Shown in pieces: positions 1 through 8,073 of a DNA stretch of 15,667 nucleotides; position 1 is the stretch's first letter; the number at the start of each line of letters is the position of its first letter. The position numbers and the translations under genes were made by a program. The notes below the pieces were generated by a model, which was not told where the DNA came from, made no database searches, and worked only from the letters and a program-made list of their open reading frames with translations. The stretch covers positions 1-15,667 of the forward strand of contig CAIVQM010000169.1 of the NCBI GenBank assembly GCA_903908025.1, given 5' to 3'. The DNA is from an uncultured bacterium. GTDB lineage: Bacteria; Actinomycetota; Actinomycetes; S36-B12.

Positions 1-38
1 CCTCACTCCCACACTCGCCCCCCACGAGAGGCCCCCCC

Positions 39-422
39 ATGAGCGTCAACCCCGCTGACTCGTCTGCCGCCGATGCCCTGGCGATTCTGGATGCCCTCGA
101 CGCCTTCGTCTACAGCAAGGATCTCGACGGCAACTACGTCTTCGCGAACAAGGCAGTGCAGAACCTATTCGGGGCATCGCTCGAGGGGATTCGCGGACGT
201 GATGACAGCCACTTCTTCGACCTCGAGCAGTCGAACGAGTTGCGGGTCAACGACCAGCAGGTCATCGCCGGCGGGGTGACCGTGCAACGCGAGGAGCATG
301 ACGTGATCAAGGACACTGGCGAAGAGCGGGTGTACCTGACCACGAAGGGCCCCCTACGCAACGCTGCGGGCGAGGTCGTCGGCATGTGCGGCATCTCGCT
401 CGACATCACCCCGAGGCGCTAG
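39..422 (+). CDS. Small single-domain PAS sensor protein
   Basis: The 127-residue product is almost entirely one PAS fold. Residues about 14-45 form the first helix and strands (AFVYSKDLDGNYVFANKAV, then a leucine-rich helix). A central helix lies around 55-75, and the C-terminal strands (VYLTTKGPLRNAAGEVVGM then GISLDIT) finish at about residue 124. PAS domains bind small ligands or cofactors, or mediate dimerisation. No kinase, GGDEF, HTH or other output domain is attached, so the protein must act by partner binding or as a stand-alone sensor. No membrane segment or signal peptide is visible, so it should be cytosolic. The start is supported by GAGAGG at 26-31, seven bases before ATG. Its last 17 bases overlap the 3' end of the convergent sulfatase gene. 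The upstream neighbour lies outside the window, so operon membership is unknown. PAS assignment is confident; ligand and partner are not identifiable. Confidence 0.85.
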   Translation: MSVNPADSSAADALAILDALDAFVYSKDLDGNYVFANKAVQNLFGASLEGIRGRDDSHFFDLEQSNELRVNDQQVIAGGVTVQREEHDVIKDTGEERVYLTTKGPLRNAAGEVVGMCGISLDITPRR

Positions 423-2073
423 ACAGCAGGTCAGGGCCATCCGGCAGCGCCTGAGGCAGCGGAGCCGACGGCACAACGGGTGCGTCTATCACCCTGCTGT
501 CCGCCGCGCGGCACGACGGACCAGCGCAGGCGACCAGGGCCTTCAACTGCGCATGGAGTCTGGCCAACGTGGAGCGGTCGGCTCCCTTGGCCATATTTCG
601 CATCTCGTACGGGTCATTCACCAGGTCGTACAGTTCGACGCGCTTGTCCACGTACTCCAGGTACAGCCACTTCTCGGTTCGCAGGGCGTGGAAGGACGGC
701 GGCTCGAGCCGGCTGTAGTCGACGTCACCGGGCTTCGTGCGGCTCAGGTTCTCGGTGAGGATCCCGGTGCGCCACGGCGCATTCACGGGATCGGTCACCA
801 GCGGCATCAGGTCGCGCCCGTCGGCCCAGGTCGGAGTCTGGGCTCCGAACAGTGCATTCACGGTGGGGGCGATGTCGATCGTCGACGTCATCTTGCCGAT
901 CGACGCGCCCTTGGGGATTCCGGGGCCGATGAGGACCATCGGCACGATGGAATCCTCGCGATACGCGGTCTGCTTTCCGGTGATGAGCCGATGGACGCCC
1001 ATGTGATAGCCGTTGTCTGACGTCACCATGATGAGGGTGTCGTTCGTGTGACCCGTGGCTGCCAGTTCAGCGACGATGGCGTCGTATGAATCGGCAACGG
1101 ACTCGGCCGATTCGAGGCGCTGAGTCCAGATGCGATCGAAGTTGGCGACCTGCTTGGGCTTGAGAATCGGCTGCGACGCTATCCACGGCAACTCGTTCCT
1201 GCCCCGCGCATTGAATGACGGGGTCCTGGGAACGACAGCGCCGTAATGACTTCCGAGATGCCGCTCGGCCACCGGCGCCGGGCTATGGGGACTGTACGTG
1301 GCCAGTTCAAGGAAGAACGGCGTGGACAGGCTCCTGATCCGCTCTGCCGCGTCGGCCGTGAGCACATCGTTCATGAAGTCGGCTGGCGTACTGCCGTACC
1401 TCTGCAGCGTGCCATTCACATTCAGCGTGTAGTTGTAGCCCTGATACGACGCGGTGCCGACGATCGAGGAGACGAAGTAGTCCCAGCCGGGCGGGATATA
1501 CGTCTTGCTAGGAGCGCCATTGGGGAATCCGTTGAGGTACTTCCCGATGAAGGAGGTGTTGATACCGGCGGTCTTGAGCCAGGTGGGCAGGCAGTCAAGC
1601 TCGTGATTGCGGCTGTAGAACGTGGCCCAGCCACCGCCGGACTGCGGGATATTCGACAGCACCTTGTGGTTGTGGACGTACTGACTGCGCATGATCGAGG
1701 TCCGCGAGGGGCAGCAGAGGGAGTCCGTGACGACGAAGTTGGTGAGGGTCGTCCCCGCTGACCTGAGCGCACTCAACCGCGGCACCATGTCGAAGAGGCG
1801 CGAATCCAGATCGTCGGCGAGCAGCAGGACCACGTTCTTGATCTGCGCGACAGATTCGACCGGCGGCACAACGCTCTCGGACGGCAGGGGATCGGGAACC
1901 AGATCGGATTCCACCGGGGCCGCAAAGAGGGCCGCACTGCCTCGCGTACCTCTGGTCAGCGACGAATCCGGTGATCCGTCCACGAGGAAAGCGAATGCCG
2001 CAAGAGTGGTGAGCACGGTTGCCACCGTCGCCACGACGGCTACCAGCCGTCTGCGAAGGTTCGCGGGGGCCAA
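406..2073 (-). CDS. Membrane-anchored or secreted sulfatase (formylglycine-dependent)
   Basis: The 555-residue product is a type I sulfatase of the arylsulfatase / N-acetylglucosamine-6-sulfatase kind, hydrolysing sulfate esters outside the membrane. Residues 1-30 form a basic then hydrophobic signal peptide or anchor (RRR then a V/A/L-rich stretch). Metal ligands are visible in LLADDLD (D87, D88) and SDNGYHMG (D353, N354). The modification motif is C120-C-P-S-R124, so C120 should be converted to formylglycine. YSPHSP (H263) and GKQTAYRED (K367) match other active-site positions of the family. The substrate cannot be told. The start is a TTG at 2071-2073, supported by AAGGAG (complement of 2081-2086) seven bases upstream. 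The gene is divergent from the acyltransferase, which also acts on the cell envelope. No formylglycine-generating enzyme gene is in the window. The 3' end overlaps the PAS gene by 17 bp. Confidence 0.9.
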   Translation of the reverse strand: MAPANLRRRLVAVVATVATVLTTLAAFAFLVDGSPDSSLTRGTRGSAALFAAPVESDLVPDPLPSESVVPPVESVAQIKNVVLLLADDLDSRLFDMVPRLSALRSAGTTLTNFVVTDSLCCPSRTSIMRSQYVHNHKVLSNIPQSGGGWATFYSRNHELDCLPTWLKTAGINTSFIGKYLNGFPNGAPSKTYIPPGWDYFVSSIVGTASYQGYNYTLNVNGTLQRYGSTPADFMNDVLTADAAERIRSLSTPFFLELATYSPHSPAPVAERHLGSHYGAVVPRTPSFNARGRNELPWIASQPILKPKQVANFDRIWTQRLESAESVADSYDAIVAELAATGHTNDTLIMVTSDNGYHMGVHRLITGKQTAYREDSIVPMVLIGPGIPKGASIGKMTSTIDIAPTVNALFGAQTPTWADGRDLMPLVTDPVNAPWRTGILTENLSRTKPGDVDYSRLEPPSFHALRTEKWLYLEYVDKRVELYDLVNDPYEMRNMAKGADRSTLARLHAQLKALVACAGPSCRAADSRVIDAPVVPSAPLPQALPDGPDLLSSASG

Positions 2074-2080
2074 CTTCTCG

Positions 2081-2086
2081 CTCCTT
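2081..2086 (-). promoter_or_regulatory. Ribosome binding site of the sulfatase (decides a TTG start)
   Basis: On the minus strand the sequence reads AAGGAG, seven bases before the TTG at 2071-2073. No ATG or GTG in the same frame is equally well placed, so it supports the rare TTG start. Confidence 0.7.
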
Positions 2087-2237
2087 GTGATGCCAGGGGA
2101 TCCGTACGACGAAACGCACGCCAGATTACGTGAAGCGTTTTGTCCCCGGTGTCGCGGGACCGATCGCGCCTCTCAGCGAGGCAGCGACATCTCAGCCCCT
2201 AGACTGACCCGACGCATCCCAGGTGGGTGGCGCATGT

Positions 2238-2242
2238 GGAGG
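2238..2242 (+). promoter_or_regulatory. Ribosome binding site of the acyltransferase
   Basis: GGAGG lies four bases before the ATG at 2247. It favours that ATG over the in-frame GTG at 2223, which has no comparable site. A TAGACT box at 2200-2205 could be the -10 of its promoter, but no good -35 is seen. Confidence 0.6.
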
Positions 2243-2246
2243 ACGG

Positions 2247-4298
2247 ATGGCGCTGGGGAGCACACGCACTGCCTCGGCCTCCGCAGAATCCTCGGGCCAG
2301 AACCATCGTGCTGATATCCAAGGGCTGCGAGCCATCGCCGTCGTGGTCGTCATGCTCTTTCATGCCGGGCTGCCTGTTCCCGGCGGCTTCGTCGGGGTCG
2401 ACATCTTCTTCGTCATATCCGGCTTCGTCATCACCGCGATGCTCGCCCGAGAGTGGGCCAGATCGGGTGCCATCAACTTCCAGCGGTTCTACGCGAGGAG
2501 ATTTCGCCGGCTGACACCGGCGCTGGCCCTGCTCGTCGCGGTCACGATGGTCATCTCAGCCATCCTGCAGTCGCCGCTCGGTGCGCAGCAGATAGCCGCG
2601 AAGACCGGGCTCGGCGCCATTCTCATCACGGCCAACATCGTCATCGCTCGCACAACAGGGGGATACTTCGACGCCCCCGCGGCCGCGAACCCGCTGCTCA
2701 ATACCTGGTCGCTTTCGGTGGAGGAGCAGTTCTATCTCATCTTCCCGTTGGTACTGGCCATTGCCTGGTGGCTGGCGCGACGCGGACGGCGCACCGCGTG
2801 GGCGCCGGTTCTGCTGGTCGGACTGGTCGGGGCCATCTCCCTCGGCATCGCACTCCTCCAGGCCACCGGCCATCACGTCCCCGTCATGCCGCAGTGGCTC
2901 GGCGGCTTCTACGGCCCCGCATCGCGGGCCTGGGAGTTCGCCGCCGGAGCGCTGCTGGCCCTGTTCGCTGGGCGACTTGCTCCATGGGTCACCCGCGGCC
3001 GGGGGCTCGCCCTGGGCGTTGTCGGACTGATCGGCCTGGCTGTCTCGCTGTGGTTCGTCACCGCCGAGACCCCGTGGCCCGGGCCCCTCACCTTGATTCC
3101 CGTGATCGGCACGATGGCGCTTCTGGCCGCAGGACTCGGAGAGCGCAATGCGATCACGGCCACGCTCGGCCTGCGCCCCTTCGTCCTGATCGGCGATACC
3201 TCCTATTCCCTCTATCTGTGGCACTGGCCCTTTGTCGTCTTCGCCGTGCTGCTGTGGCCGCACACGCCGGGAATCGCTGTGATCGCGGTCGTGGCTTCGA
3301 TCCTGCCTGCCGCGATCTCGTACCGCTGGGTCGAGCAGCCGATTCGCGCACTTCGCAATCTGAGCCGCCGCCAGATGGTGGTCCTTGTGACAGCCACGCT
3401 CGTGCCGCCCATCGCACTCGCGGTCGGGCTCCTCGTCGCGTCGAACAACGGCTTCTGGAATGCGCGCGTCCAGCAGTTCGTTGCCAGCGTCGCGCCGATG
3501 CATGCGGGCAATGCCGCGGGCTGCAACACGTCCACGCCACCGAGCGCGCCACGTGCCAAGGACTGTCGCTGGAACGCGGCCATGACGGGAACTCCGGTGT
3601 ACCTGATCGGTGATTCCCACGCCGATCACTTCAGTGAAGCCGTCATCGAAGCGACAGCGCAGTCGAATCACCCGCTCACCATCGCCACGGCCAACTCATG
3701 CCCGTTCATCGACGTTCATCTGAAATCAAGGGCCAACCCGCGCTCCCCGTGTCGGCCGTTCGTGCAGGAGACGCTCGCATGGCTTGGCACGCAGCCACCC
3801 GGCATCGTCCTCGTGGCCTCTTCCAGCACCTACTGGGACAACCCGGTGTTCTCGGCAGGTTCGACGCAGCAGAACATGACCAATGAGCAACCGAGCAAGA
3901 ACGCCTTCCTCGAGTCCGGACTCACGTCAACGGTCGAGCAACTGCAGGCGGCGGGCCACGACGTGGTGCTCGTGCAGGATGTCCCGTTCTTCACGTCGCC
4001 GAACTCATCGGACCCTGAGCAGTTCTCCGCGCTCGACATCGCGCGCGGCGCCGACCTCACCGTGCAGATGCCTGTCGAGTCGGCCAATGAGGTTCAGAAG
4101 TCAGCACGCGATGCCATCAGCCGGGTAGCCGATGCGACGGGCGCCACGGTCCTGGACCTGCGGGACCACTTCTGCCCGGCAGGCATCTGCACGACGCAGT
4201 TGGGGGACACCTACCTCTACCGCGACAGCGGGCACATCTCCATCGCGGCCAGCAAGGACCTAGGGCAGGAGTTCGCGGCAGCCCTCAATGGCAGGTAG
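2247..4298 (+). CDS. OafA/YrhL-type acyltransferase 3 with C-terminal SGNH domain
   Basis: From ATG 2247 the product has 683 residues. The N-terminal half is an acyltransferase-3 (AT3) membrane domain of about ten helices. It opens with ADIQGLRAIAVVVVMLFHAG, in which H39 is the conserved family histidine, followed by FVGVDIFFVISGF, LNTWSLSVEEQFYL and YSLYLWHWP. The C-terminal part, from about residue 440, is an extracytoplasmic SGNH/GDSL-like domain with GDSH at 455-458 (nucleophile S457) and DSGH at 660-663 (D660, H663). AT3-SGNH fusions transfer acyl groups, typically acetyl, to extracellular glycans such as peptidoglycan, lipopolysaccharide or other surface sugars; the acceptor cannot be deduced here. 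GDSH rather than GDSL is normal for this fused family. The gene is divergent from the sulfatase across 173 bp. An upstream GTG at 2223 in frame would add eight residues but has no ribosome binding site. Confidence 0.9.
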   Translation: MALGSTRTASASAESSGQNHRADIQGLRAIAVVVVMLFHAGLPVPGGFVGVDIFFVISGFVITAMLAREWARSGAINFQRFYARRFRRLTPALALLVAVTMVISAILQSPLGAQQIAAKTGLGAILITANIVIARTTGGYFDAPAAANPLLNTWSLSVEEQFYLIFPLVLAIAWWLARRGRRTAWAPVLLVGLVGAISLGIALLQATGHHVPVMPQWLGGFYGPASRAWEFAAGALLALFAGRLAPWVTRGRGLALGVVGLIGLAVSLWFVTAETPWPGPLTLIPVIGTMALLAAGLGERNAITATLGLRPFVLIGDTSYSLYLWHWPFVVFAVLLWPHTPGIAVIAVVASILPAAISYRWVEQPIRALRNLSRRQMVVLVTATLVPPIALAVGLLVASNNGFWNARVQQFVASVAPMHAGNAAGCNTSTPPSAPRAKDCRWNAAMTGTPVYLIGDSHADHFSEAVIEATAQSNHPLTIATANSCPFIDVHLKSRANPRSPCRPFVQETLAWLGTQPPGIVLVASSSTYWDNPVFSAGSTQQNMTNEQPSKNAFLESGLTSTVEQLQAAGHDVVLVQDVPFFTSPNSSDPEQFSALDIARGADLTVQMPVESANEVQKSARDAISRVADATGATVLDLRDHFCPAGICTTQLGDTYLYRDSGHISIAASKDLGQEFAAALNGR

Positions 4299-4386
4299 CG
4301 AGCTCCACGCGACACCTCATGACCGGCTGGATCCCTTCCCGGATGAGGAGGGACTGCTCCCAAGCGGTTCGTCGTCCCCGCCCCTG

Positions 4387-4392
4387 TAGCCT
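4387..4392 (+). promoter_or_regulatory. Putative -10 box of the helicase gene (leaderless or very short leader)
   Basis: TAGCCT fits the actinobacterial TANNNT -10 pattern. It ends seven bases before GTG 4400 and ten before ATG 4403. AAGG at 4397-4400 is too close to either codon to act as a normal Shine-Dalgarno, so a leaderless or nearly leaderless transcript is the simplest reading. No clear -35 was found. Confidence 0.4.
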
Positions 4393-4402
4393 GCTTAAGG
4401 TG

Positions 4403-6112
4403 ATGTCAGACAACATGAATGCCGAACCCACCTTCACCTCCCTGGGGCTACGGCCTGAATTGCTGAGCACACTCTCGGCGCTCGGCTACGAGGAGCCCAC
4501 CCCCATCCAGGCCGCCGCCATCCCCGTCCTCGTGGGTGGAGCGGACCTGCTGGGCCAAGCAGCGACCGGAACGGGCAAGACCGCTGCCTTCGCACTTCCC
4601 ATCCTTGAGGTCCTCGACCCGCAACGCCGCGGCAACGGCCCGGCCGCCTTGATCCTCGTCCCCACCCGCGAACTCGCCCTCCAGGTCTCGCAGGCCTTCC
4701 ACACCTACGGACGCGAGATGGGTGCGCGACTCGTCGCCATCTACGGCGGCGCTCCTGCCCGCCATCAGATCGATGCACTGCGTCGCGGAGTCGATGTCGT
4801 CGTCGCAACGCCCGGCCGAGCGCTCGATCTCATTGGTCGCGGTGCTCTGCGCCTCGATGGTGTGCGCACGGTCGTGCTGGATGAAGCCGACGAAATGCTC
4901 GAGATGGGTTTCATCGAGGACATCGAGTCCATCCTGGCGATCACGCCGAAGGAGCGGCAGACGGTGCTCTTCTCGGCCACTATGCCCTCGCGCATCGACA
5001 AGCTGGCCAGCCGCCACCTGCGCAATCCGGAACGCATTTCCATCAAGGCGACGGAGTCGGCGCACGACGAGGTCCCCCGGGTGCGACAAACTGCATACAT
5101 CGTCACCCGTCAGAACAAGTCCGCTGCACTCGGCCGCATCCTCGACGCCGAGGATCCCGTAGCGTCAATCGTCTTCTGCCGCACACGCGGCGGCGTGGAC
5201 GACCTGACTGATCTCCTCACTGGCCGCGGCTACCAGGCCGAGGCCCTGCACGGTGGCCTCACCCAGGACCAGCGCGATCGCGTCATGGGACGACTGCGCG
5301 CGGGCACGACCGAACTGCTCGTCGCGACGGATGTCGCTGCTCGAGGTCTTGACGTCGACCACCTCTCGCATGTCGTGAACTACGACCTGCCGATGAGCCC
5401 GGAGGCCTACGTCCATCGCATCGGCCGCGTGGGCCGTGCCGGACGCGAGGGCGTGGCACTGAGCCTCGTCGAGCCGCGCGAGCGCCGCATGCTCACCTCG
5501 ATCGAGAAGCTCATCCATGGGCGGATACCCGTGGAGCCGGTACCGACGATCACCGACGTGCGTCAGATGCGGCTTCGTCGCAGCCGCGAGGCGATCGAGG
5601 CCCTACTCGATGATCCCGAGGCTCAGGATCGACTGGACACGTACCGCGAGGTCCTCGACGACATGCTGATGAGTCGCGATGCCAACGAGGTCGCCCTTGC
5701 TGCGTTCGCGCTTGTTCACGAGGAGGCCCAGGGTGGCTCACCCGATGAGGACGAGCGCGATCTCACCGCGTCATCCGCTGTCGACGATCAGTCGCGCAGC
5801 ACGCGGGGCGCGAAGGCGAGCGGTGGCTCGCGCGGTTCCGACGGCCCGCCACGAAAGCGCGACAAGCTCGAAGGTCCCACGAGCAAGCTCTTCATCTCCC
5901 TGGGCCGCAAGGCGGGAGTGACGCCCGGCGATCTGGTGGGAGCGATCACCGGTGAGGCGGGAGTCAAGGGACGCGATATCGGCGCCATCACCGTCCACGA
6001 GTCGTTCTCGCTGGTCGAGGTTCCGGAAGACAAGGCGCGCAAGATCGCGAAGGCGCTCAATCACTGCACCATCCGTGGGCGCAAGGCGGGTGTGCGGCTC
6101 GACCGCGACTGA
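4403..6112 (+). CDS. deaD: DEAD-box ATP-dependent RNA helicase, DeaD/CsdA type
   Basis: The product (569 residues from ATG 4403) has every DEAD-box motif: Q motif (FTSLGL then TPIQ near residues 11-36), motif I AATGTGKT (53-60), PTRELALQ, TPGR, DEAD (160-163), SAT (191-193), IVFCRT, ATDVAARGLDVD and HRIGRVGRAGR. A charged, low-complexity linker follows. The last 75 or so residues (KLFISLGRKAGVTPGDLVGA onward) form a DbpA/CsdA-type RNA-binding domain. Such helicases unwind structured RNA in ribosome assembly and mRNA decay, and are often cold-induced. The start is uncertain: GTG 4400, ATG 4403 and ATG 4415 are all in frame, and the open frame extends to 4319. I prefer 4403 because of the TAGCCT box and because the conserved part begins just after it. 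The gene appears monocistronic, with a hairpin over its stop codon. The family call is very secure; the exact paralogue name is less so. Confidence 0.93.
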   Translation: MSDNMNAEPTFTSLGLRPELLSTLSALGYEEPTPIQAAAIPVLVGGADLLGQAATGTGKTAAFALPILEVLDPQRRGNGPAALILVPTRELALQVSQAFHTYGREMGARLVAIYGGAPARHQIDALRRGVDVVVATPGRALDLIGRGALRLDGVRTVVLDEADEMLEMGFIEDIESILAITPKERQTVLFSATMPSRIDKLASRHLRNPERISIKATESAHDEVPRVRQTAYIVTRQNKSAALGRILDAEDPVASIVFCRTRGGVDDLTDLLTGRGYQAEALHGGLTQDQRDRVMGRLRAGTTELLVATDVAARGLDVDHLSHVVNYDLPMSPEAYVHRIGRVGRAGREGVALSLVEPRERRMLTSIEKLIHGRIPVEPVPTITDVRQMRLRRSREAIEALLDDPEAQDRLDTYREVLDDMLMSRDANEVALAAFALVHEEAQGGSPDEDERDLTASSAVDDQSRSTRGAKASGGSRGSDGPPRKRDKLEGPTSKLFISLGRKAGVTPGDLVGAITGEAGVKGRDIGAITVHESFSLVEVPEDKARKIAKALNHCTIRGRKAGVRLDRD

Positions 6113-6137
6113 TCCGCACTAGTTGCTGCTGCGGATC
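6111..6137 (+). terminator. Hairpin overlapping the helicase stop codon
   Basis: GATCCGCA (6111-6118) and TGCGGATC (6130-6137) are perfect 8-bp inverted repeats with an 11-base loop, followed by GCCTTTG. The left arm begins inside the TGA stop. The T tract is weak, so it is either an actinobacterial-type terminator or a 3' stabilising hairpin. Confidence 0.45.
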
Positions 6138-6232
6138 GCCTTTGAAAGCCTCTTCTGGACCCAGTCCCTTCGGCCCCAGTATGTGATGCGACGTCAGGAC
6201 AAGCGCCCGCTAGCGTCGGCCTGTTTGTCGCT

Positions 6233-6502
6233 TCAGCGACGCCGGTACACGTCAGCGCGGTGCTCTATCACGTGGATCAGAACGTCGCCGCGGTCCTCGC
6301 GGATCTCGTAGATGACTCGGTAGTCCCCGCGGCGAGCGGCGTGCAGGCCCTCCAACTCGAAGCGCAGAGGTTTGCCCACCCGAGCGGGCTCCAATGCCAG
6401 CGCGCTGTACACGAACTCGATCACCGCCGTGCCGACCTTCTCGGGGAGGCGACTGAGTGACTTGGTTGCGGTCGCAGTCCAGGACACCTCCCGGGCGGTC
6501 AC
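6233..6502 (-). CDS. RelE/ParE-family toxin (mRNA interferase)
   Basis: This 89-residue basic protein has the RelE fold signature: an N-terminal strand (REVSWTATATKSLSRLP), two helices, then GKPLRFELEGLHAARRGDYR, VIYEI and VLIHVIEHRADVYR. The likely catalytic or RNA-contacting residues are R58, Y61-R62 and H81-R82 to Y86, as in RelE/YoeB-like toxins that cut mRNA in the ribosomal A site. The GTG start (6500-6502) overlaps the antitoxin TGA in a GTGA, so translation is coupled and the toxin is made after its antitoxin. Length is typical and the reading frame is intact. The pair sits between the helicase, which converges on it, and the flavin oxidoreductase. There is no sign of a mobile element nearby. 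Confidence 0.88.
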   Translation of the reverse strand: MTAREVSWTATATKSLSRLPEKVGTAVIEFVYSALALEPARVGKPLRFELEGLHAARRGDYRVIYEIREDRGDVLIHVIEHRADVYRRR

Positions 6503-6780
6503 GCCCCCGTGCCCAACAGCGCCAATACCTCGGCTCTGCTCAGAGTCACCGAGGCGTCCGCTTCAGCCCGCGAGGCGCGCACCTGTGCAAGCAGGTCAGG
6601 ATCGGAAAGGACGCGCAGGGTCTCCTCCAACGACTCGAGGTCGTCGACACTCATCACGACAGCCGCCGGTCGGCCGTGCTTGGTGATCGTGACCCGAGCG
6701 TGCTGGGACTCGACCTGCTCGACGACCTCCGAGAGCCGATTCTTCACTTCAGCCAGGGGCAACTGCTCAGCGACGGTCAT
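6499..6780 (-). CDS. Phd/YefM-family antitoxin
   Basis: From ATG 6780 the product has 93 residues. It starts MTVAEQLPLAEVKNRLSEVV, with VTITKHGRPAAVVMSVDD following, the classic Phd/YefM DNA-binding and dimerisation domain. Its C-terminal helix region (ESLEETLRVLSDPDLLAQVR and onward) should wrap the RelE toxin. The open frame extends upstream to 6861, but the conserved start is at 6780 and the promoter lies within that extension. An imperfect palindrome at 6781-6796 touches the start codon and is a likely autoregulatory operator. The antitoxin precedes the toxin with a 4-bp overlap, as usual for YefM-YoeB-like operons. Confidence 0.88.
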   Translation of the reverse strand: MTVAEQLPLAEVKNRLSEVVEQVESQHARVTITKHGRPAAVVMSVDDLESLEETLRVLSDPDLLAQVRASRAEADASVTLSRAEVLALLGTGA

Positions 6781-6815
6781 AGCTATAAGTATGGCTACTT
6801 TGCTGCTCTGGTCAA
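6781..6815 (-). promoter_or_regulatory. Promoter and palindromic operator of the toxin-antitoxin operon
   Basis: Read on the minus strand, TTGACC (complement of 6810-6815) is followed after 18 bases by TACTTA (complement of 6786-6791), a plausible sigma-70-type promoter with a good -35 and a weak -10. AGCCATAC/TTATAGCT (6781-6796) is an imperfect inverted repeat with 6 of 8 positions paired. It overlaps the -10 and abuts the ATG, as expected for Phd/YefM autorepression. No Shine-Dalgarno is evident. Confidence 0.5.
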
Positions 6816-6902
6816 GTACCAATCCCGCCGTCACCGGGGTAATCCGCGCAGGCCTGACCACACAGCGCTACCAGCACTCCGACCTCGCCTTGAGCCGCGG
6901 CG

Positions 6903-7895
6903 CTACTCACCCAGGCCCATGGCCTTCGCCGTGAGCGTCAGGCTGAGGATGCGGTCGTCCACAACGCCGCCCTGGTGCACCGTCATCAATTCGTCGGCAC
7001 CTGTGAAGCGCTGGAACTCCTCGAGGTAGGCGCGGACGTCGTCGGGGGTGCCGCACGCGGTGAAGGTCATCATCTCGTCGACGAAGGAGCCGTCCGGGCT
7101 GTCGAGGATCGCATCGATCTGCGCGTCATCCAGCCGCTGCCCACCGCGCGTGAGCATGCGCCGGCCGAGAGCCCGACGTCGCGTGACGCGCTGATGCTCA
7201 GCGTCCGCTGCGGTAGGCGCAGCGATGACGTTGACCGCCGCCATCGCGTAGGGCGCATCGAGTTGCTCGGACGGCTGGAAATCCCTGCGATACACACTCA
7301 GAGCCGCCTCGAGAGCTGCGGGAGCGAAGTGCGACGCGAACGCGTACGGCAGTCCCAGCATCGCGGCCAGCTGCGCGCCGAACAGCGATGAGCCGAGGAT
7401 GTAGATCGGGACATGAGTGCCGCGTCCCGGTGTCGCATGGATCGTCGGAACGCGAGTCTCGTCGGCGAGGTAGCCCTGCAGTTCGAGGACGTCCTGGGGG
7501 AAGGAATCGGCGGCCATCGGATCCCGACGCAACGCACGTAGCGTGACCTGGTCGGTACCGGGCGCACGACCCAGCCCAAGGTCGATCCGGCCAGGATGCA
7601 ACGTGGCGAGCGTGCCGAACTGCTCGGCAATCACCAGCGGCGCATGGTTGGGCAGCATCACCCCACCGGACCCTAGGCGGATGGTCGTCGTGTGAGCAGC
7701 AACGTGGGCGATGAGCACGGCAGTCGCGGATGACGCGATCGAACTCATGTTGTGATGCTCGGCGTACCAGACACGCGAGTAGCCCAGAGACTCCGCGCGC
7801 TGCGCCATGCGCACGCAGCCGGCAAGGCTGTCGGCCACGGTCTCATCACGGCCCACGATGGCAAGGTCGAGCACGGACAGCGGGAAGGTGGGCAC
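6903..7895 (-). CDS. LLM-class flavin-dependent oxidoreductase (luciferase-like)
   Basis: This 330-residue protein belongs to the bacterial luciferase-like monooxygenase superfamily, a TIM barrel using reduced FMN or F420. Diagnostic stretches are LPLSVLDLA-like FPLSVLDLAIVG near the N terminus, RVWYAEHHNM (41-50), GSGGVMLPNHAPLVIAEQF (about 75-93) and LGLGRAPGTDQ (106-116). These match the YhbW-like alkanal monooxygenase-type subgroup (MsnO8-like families). Substrate and the choice of FMN or F420 cannot be decided from sequence. The start is GTG 7893-7895; it lacks a Shine-Dalgarno but has TAATCT six bases upstream, so the mRNA is probably leaderless. It lies 178 bp downstream of the co-oriented MFS exporter but appears to have its own promoter. 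Confidence 0.9.
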   Translation of the reverse strand: MPTFPLSVLDLAIVGRDETVADSLAGCVRMAQRAESLGYSRVWYAEHHNMSSIASSATAVLIAHVAAHTTTIRLGSGGVMLPNHAPLVIAEQFGTLATLHPGRIDLGLGRAPGTDQVTLRALRRDPMAADSFPQDVLELQGYLADETRVPTIHATPGRGTHVPIYILGSSLFGAQLAAMLGLPYAFASHFAPAALEAALSVYRRDFQPSEQLDAPYAMAAVNVIAAPTAADAEHQRVTRRRALGRRMLTRGGQRLDDAQIDAILDSPDGSFVDEMMTFTACGTPDDVRAYLEEFQRFTGADELMTVHQGGVVDDRILSLTLTAKAMGLGE

Positions 7896-7901
7896 AGCCG
7901 A

Positions 7902-7907
7902 AGATTA
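7902..7907 (-). promoter_or_regulatory. Putative -10 box of the flavin oxidoreductase (leaderless)
   Basis: On the minus strand TAATCT ends six bases before the GTG start at 7895, placing transcription initiation at the start codon. No recognisable -35 is seen 17-18 bases further upstream. Confidence 0.45.
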
Positions 7908-8025
7908 CGCGGTCCATCCGATGCGGTTTACACGCTCGGCTCGGCGTCGCAGCACCTCGCGGAGTCGGCCGCCGGGTGTGATGCTTCGCGACTTGGTTGA
8001 CCCGTGTCTCACGTCTTCGTTAACC

Positions 8026-8041
8026 CTTGGGGATGCCCAAG
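8026..8041 (-). terminator. Short hairpin downstream of the MFS exporter
   Basis: CTTGGG/CCCAAG form a perfect 6-bp stem with a 4-base loop, 33 bases after the MFS stop codon. There is no T tract on either strand, so this is only a weak terminator candidate. Confidence 0.3.
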
Positions 8042-8073
8042 AACAGGGTCATCGTCGAGGCGTCAAGCCCCGA

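Noticed and set aside
2453..3613. 386-codon plus-strand frame inside the acyltransferase
   Set aside because: Arg/His-rich shadow of the acyltransferase, whose own frame has all AT3 and SGNH motifs.
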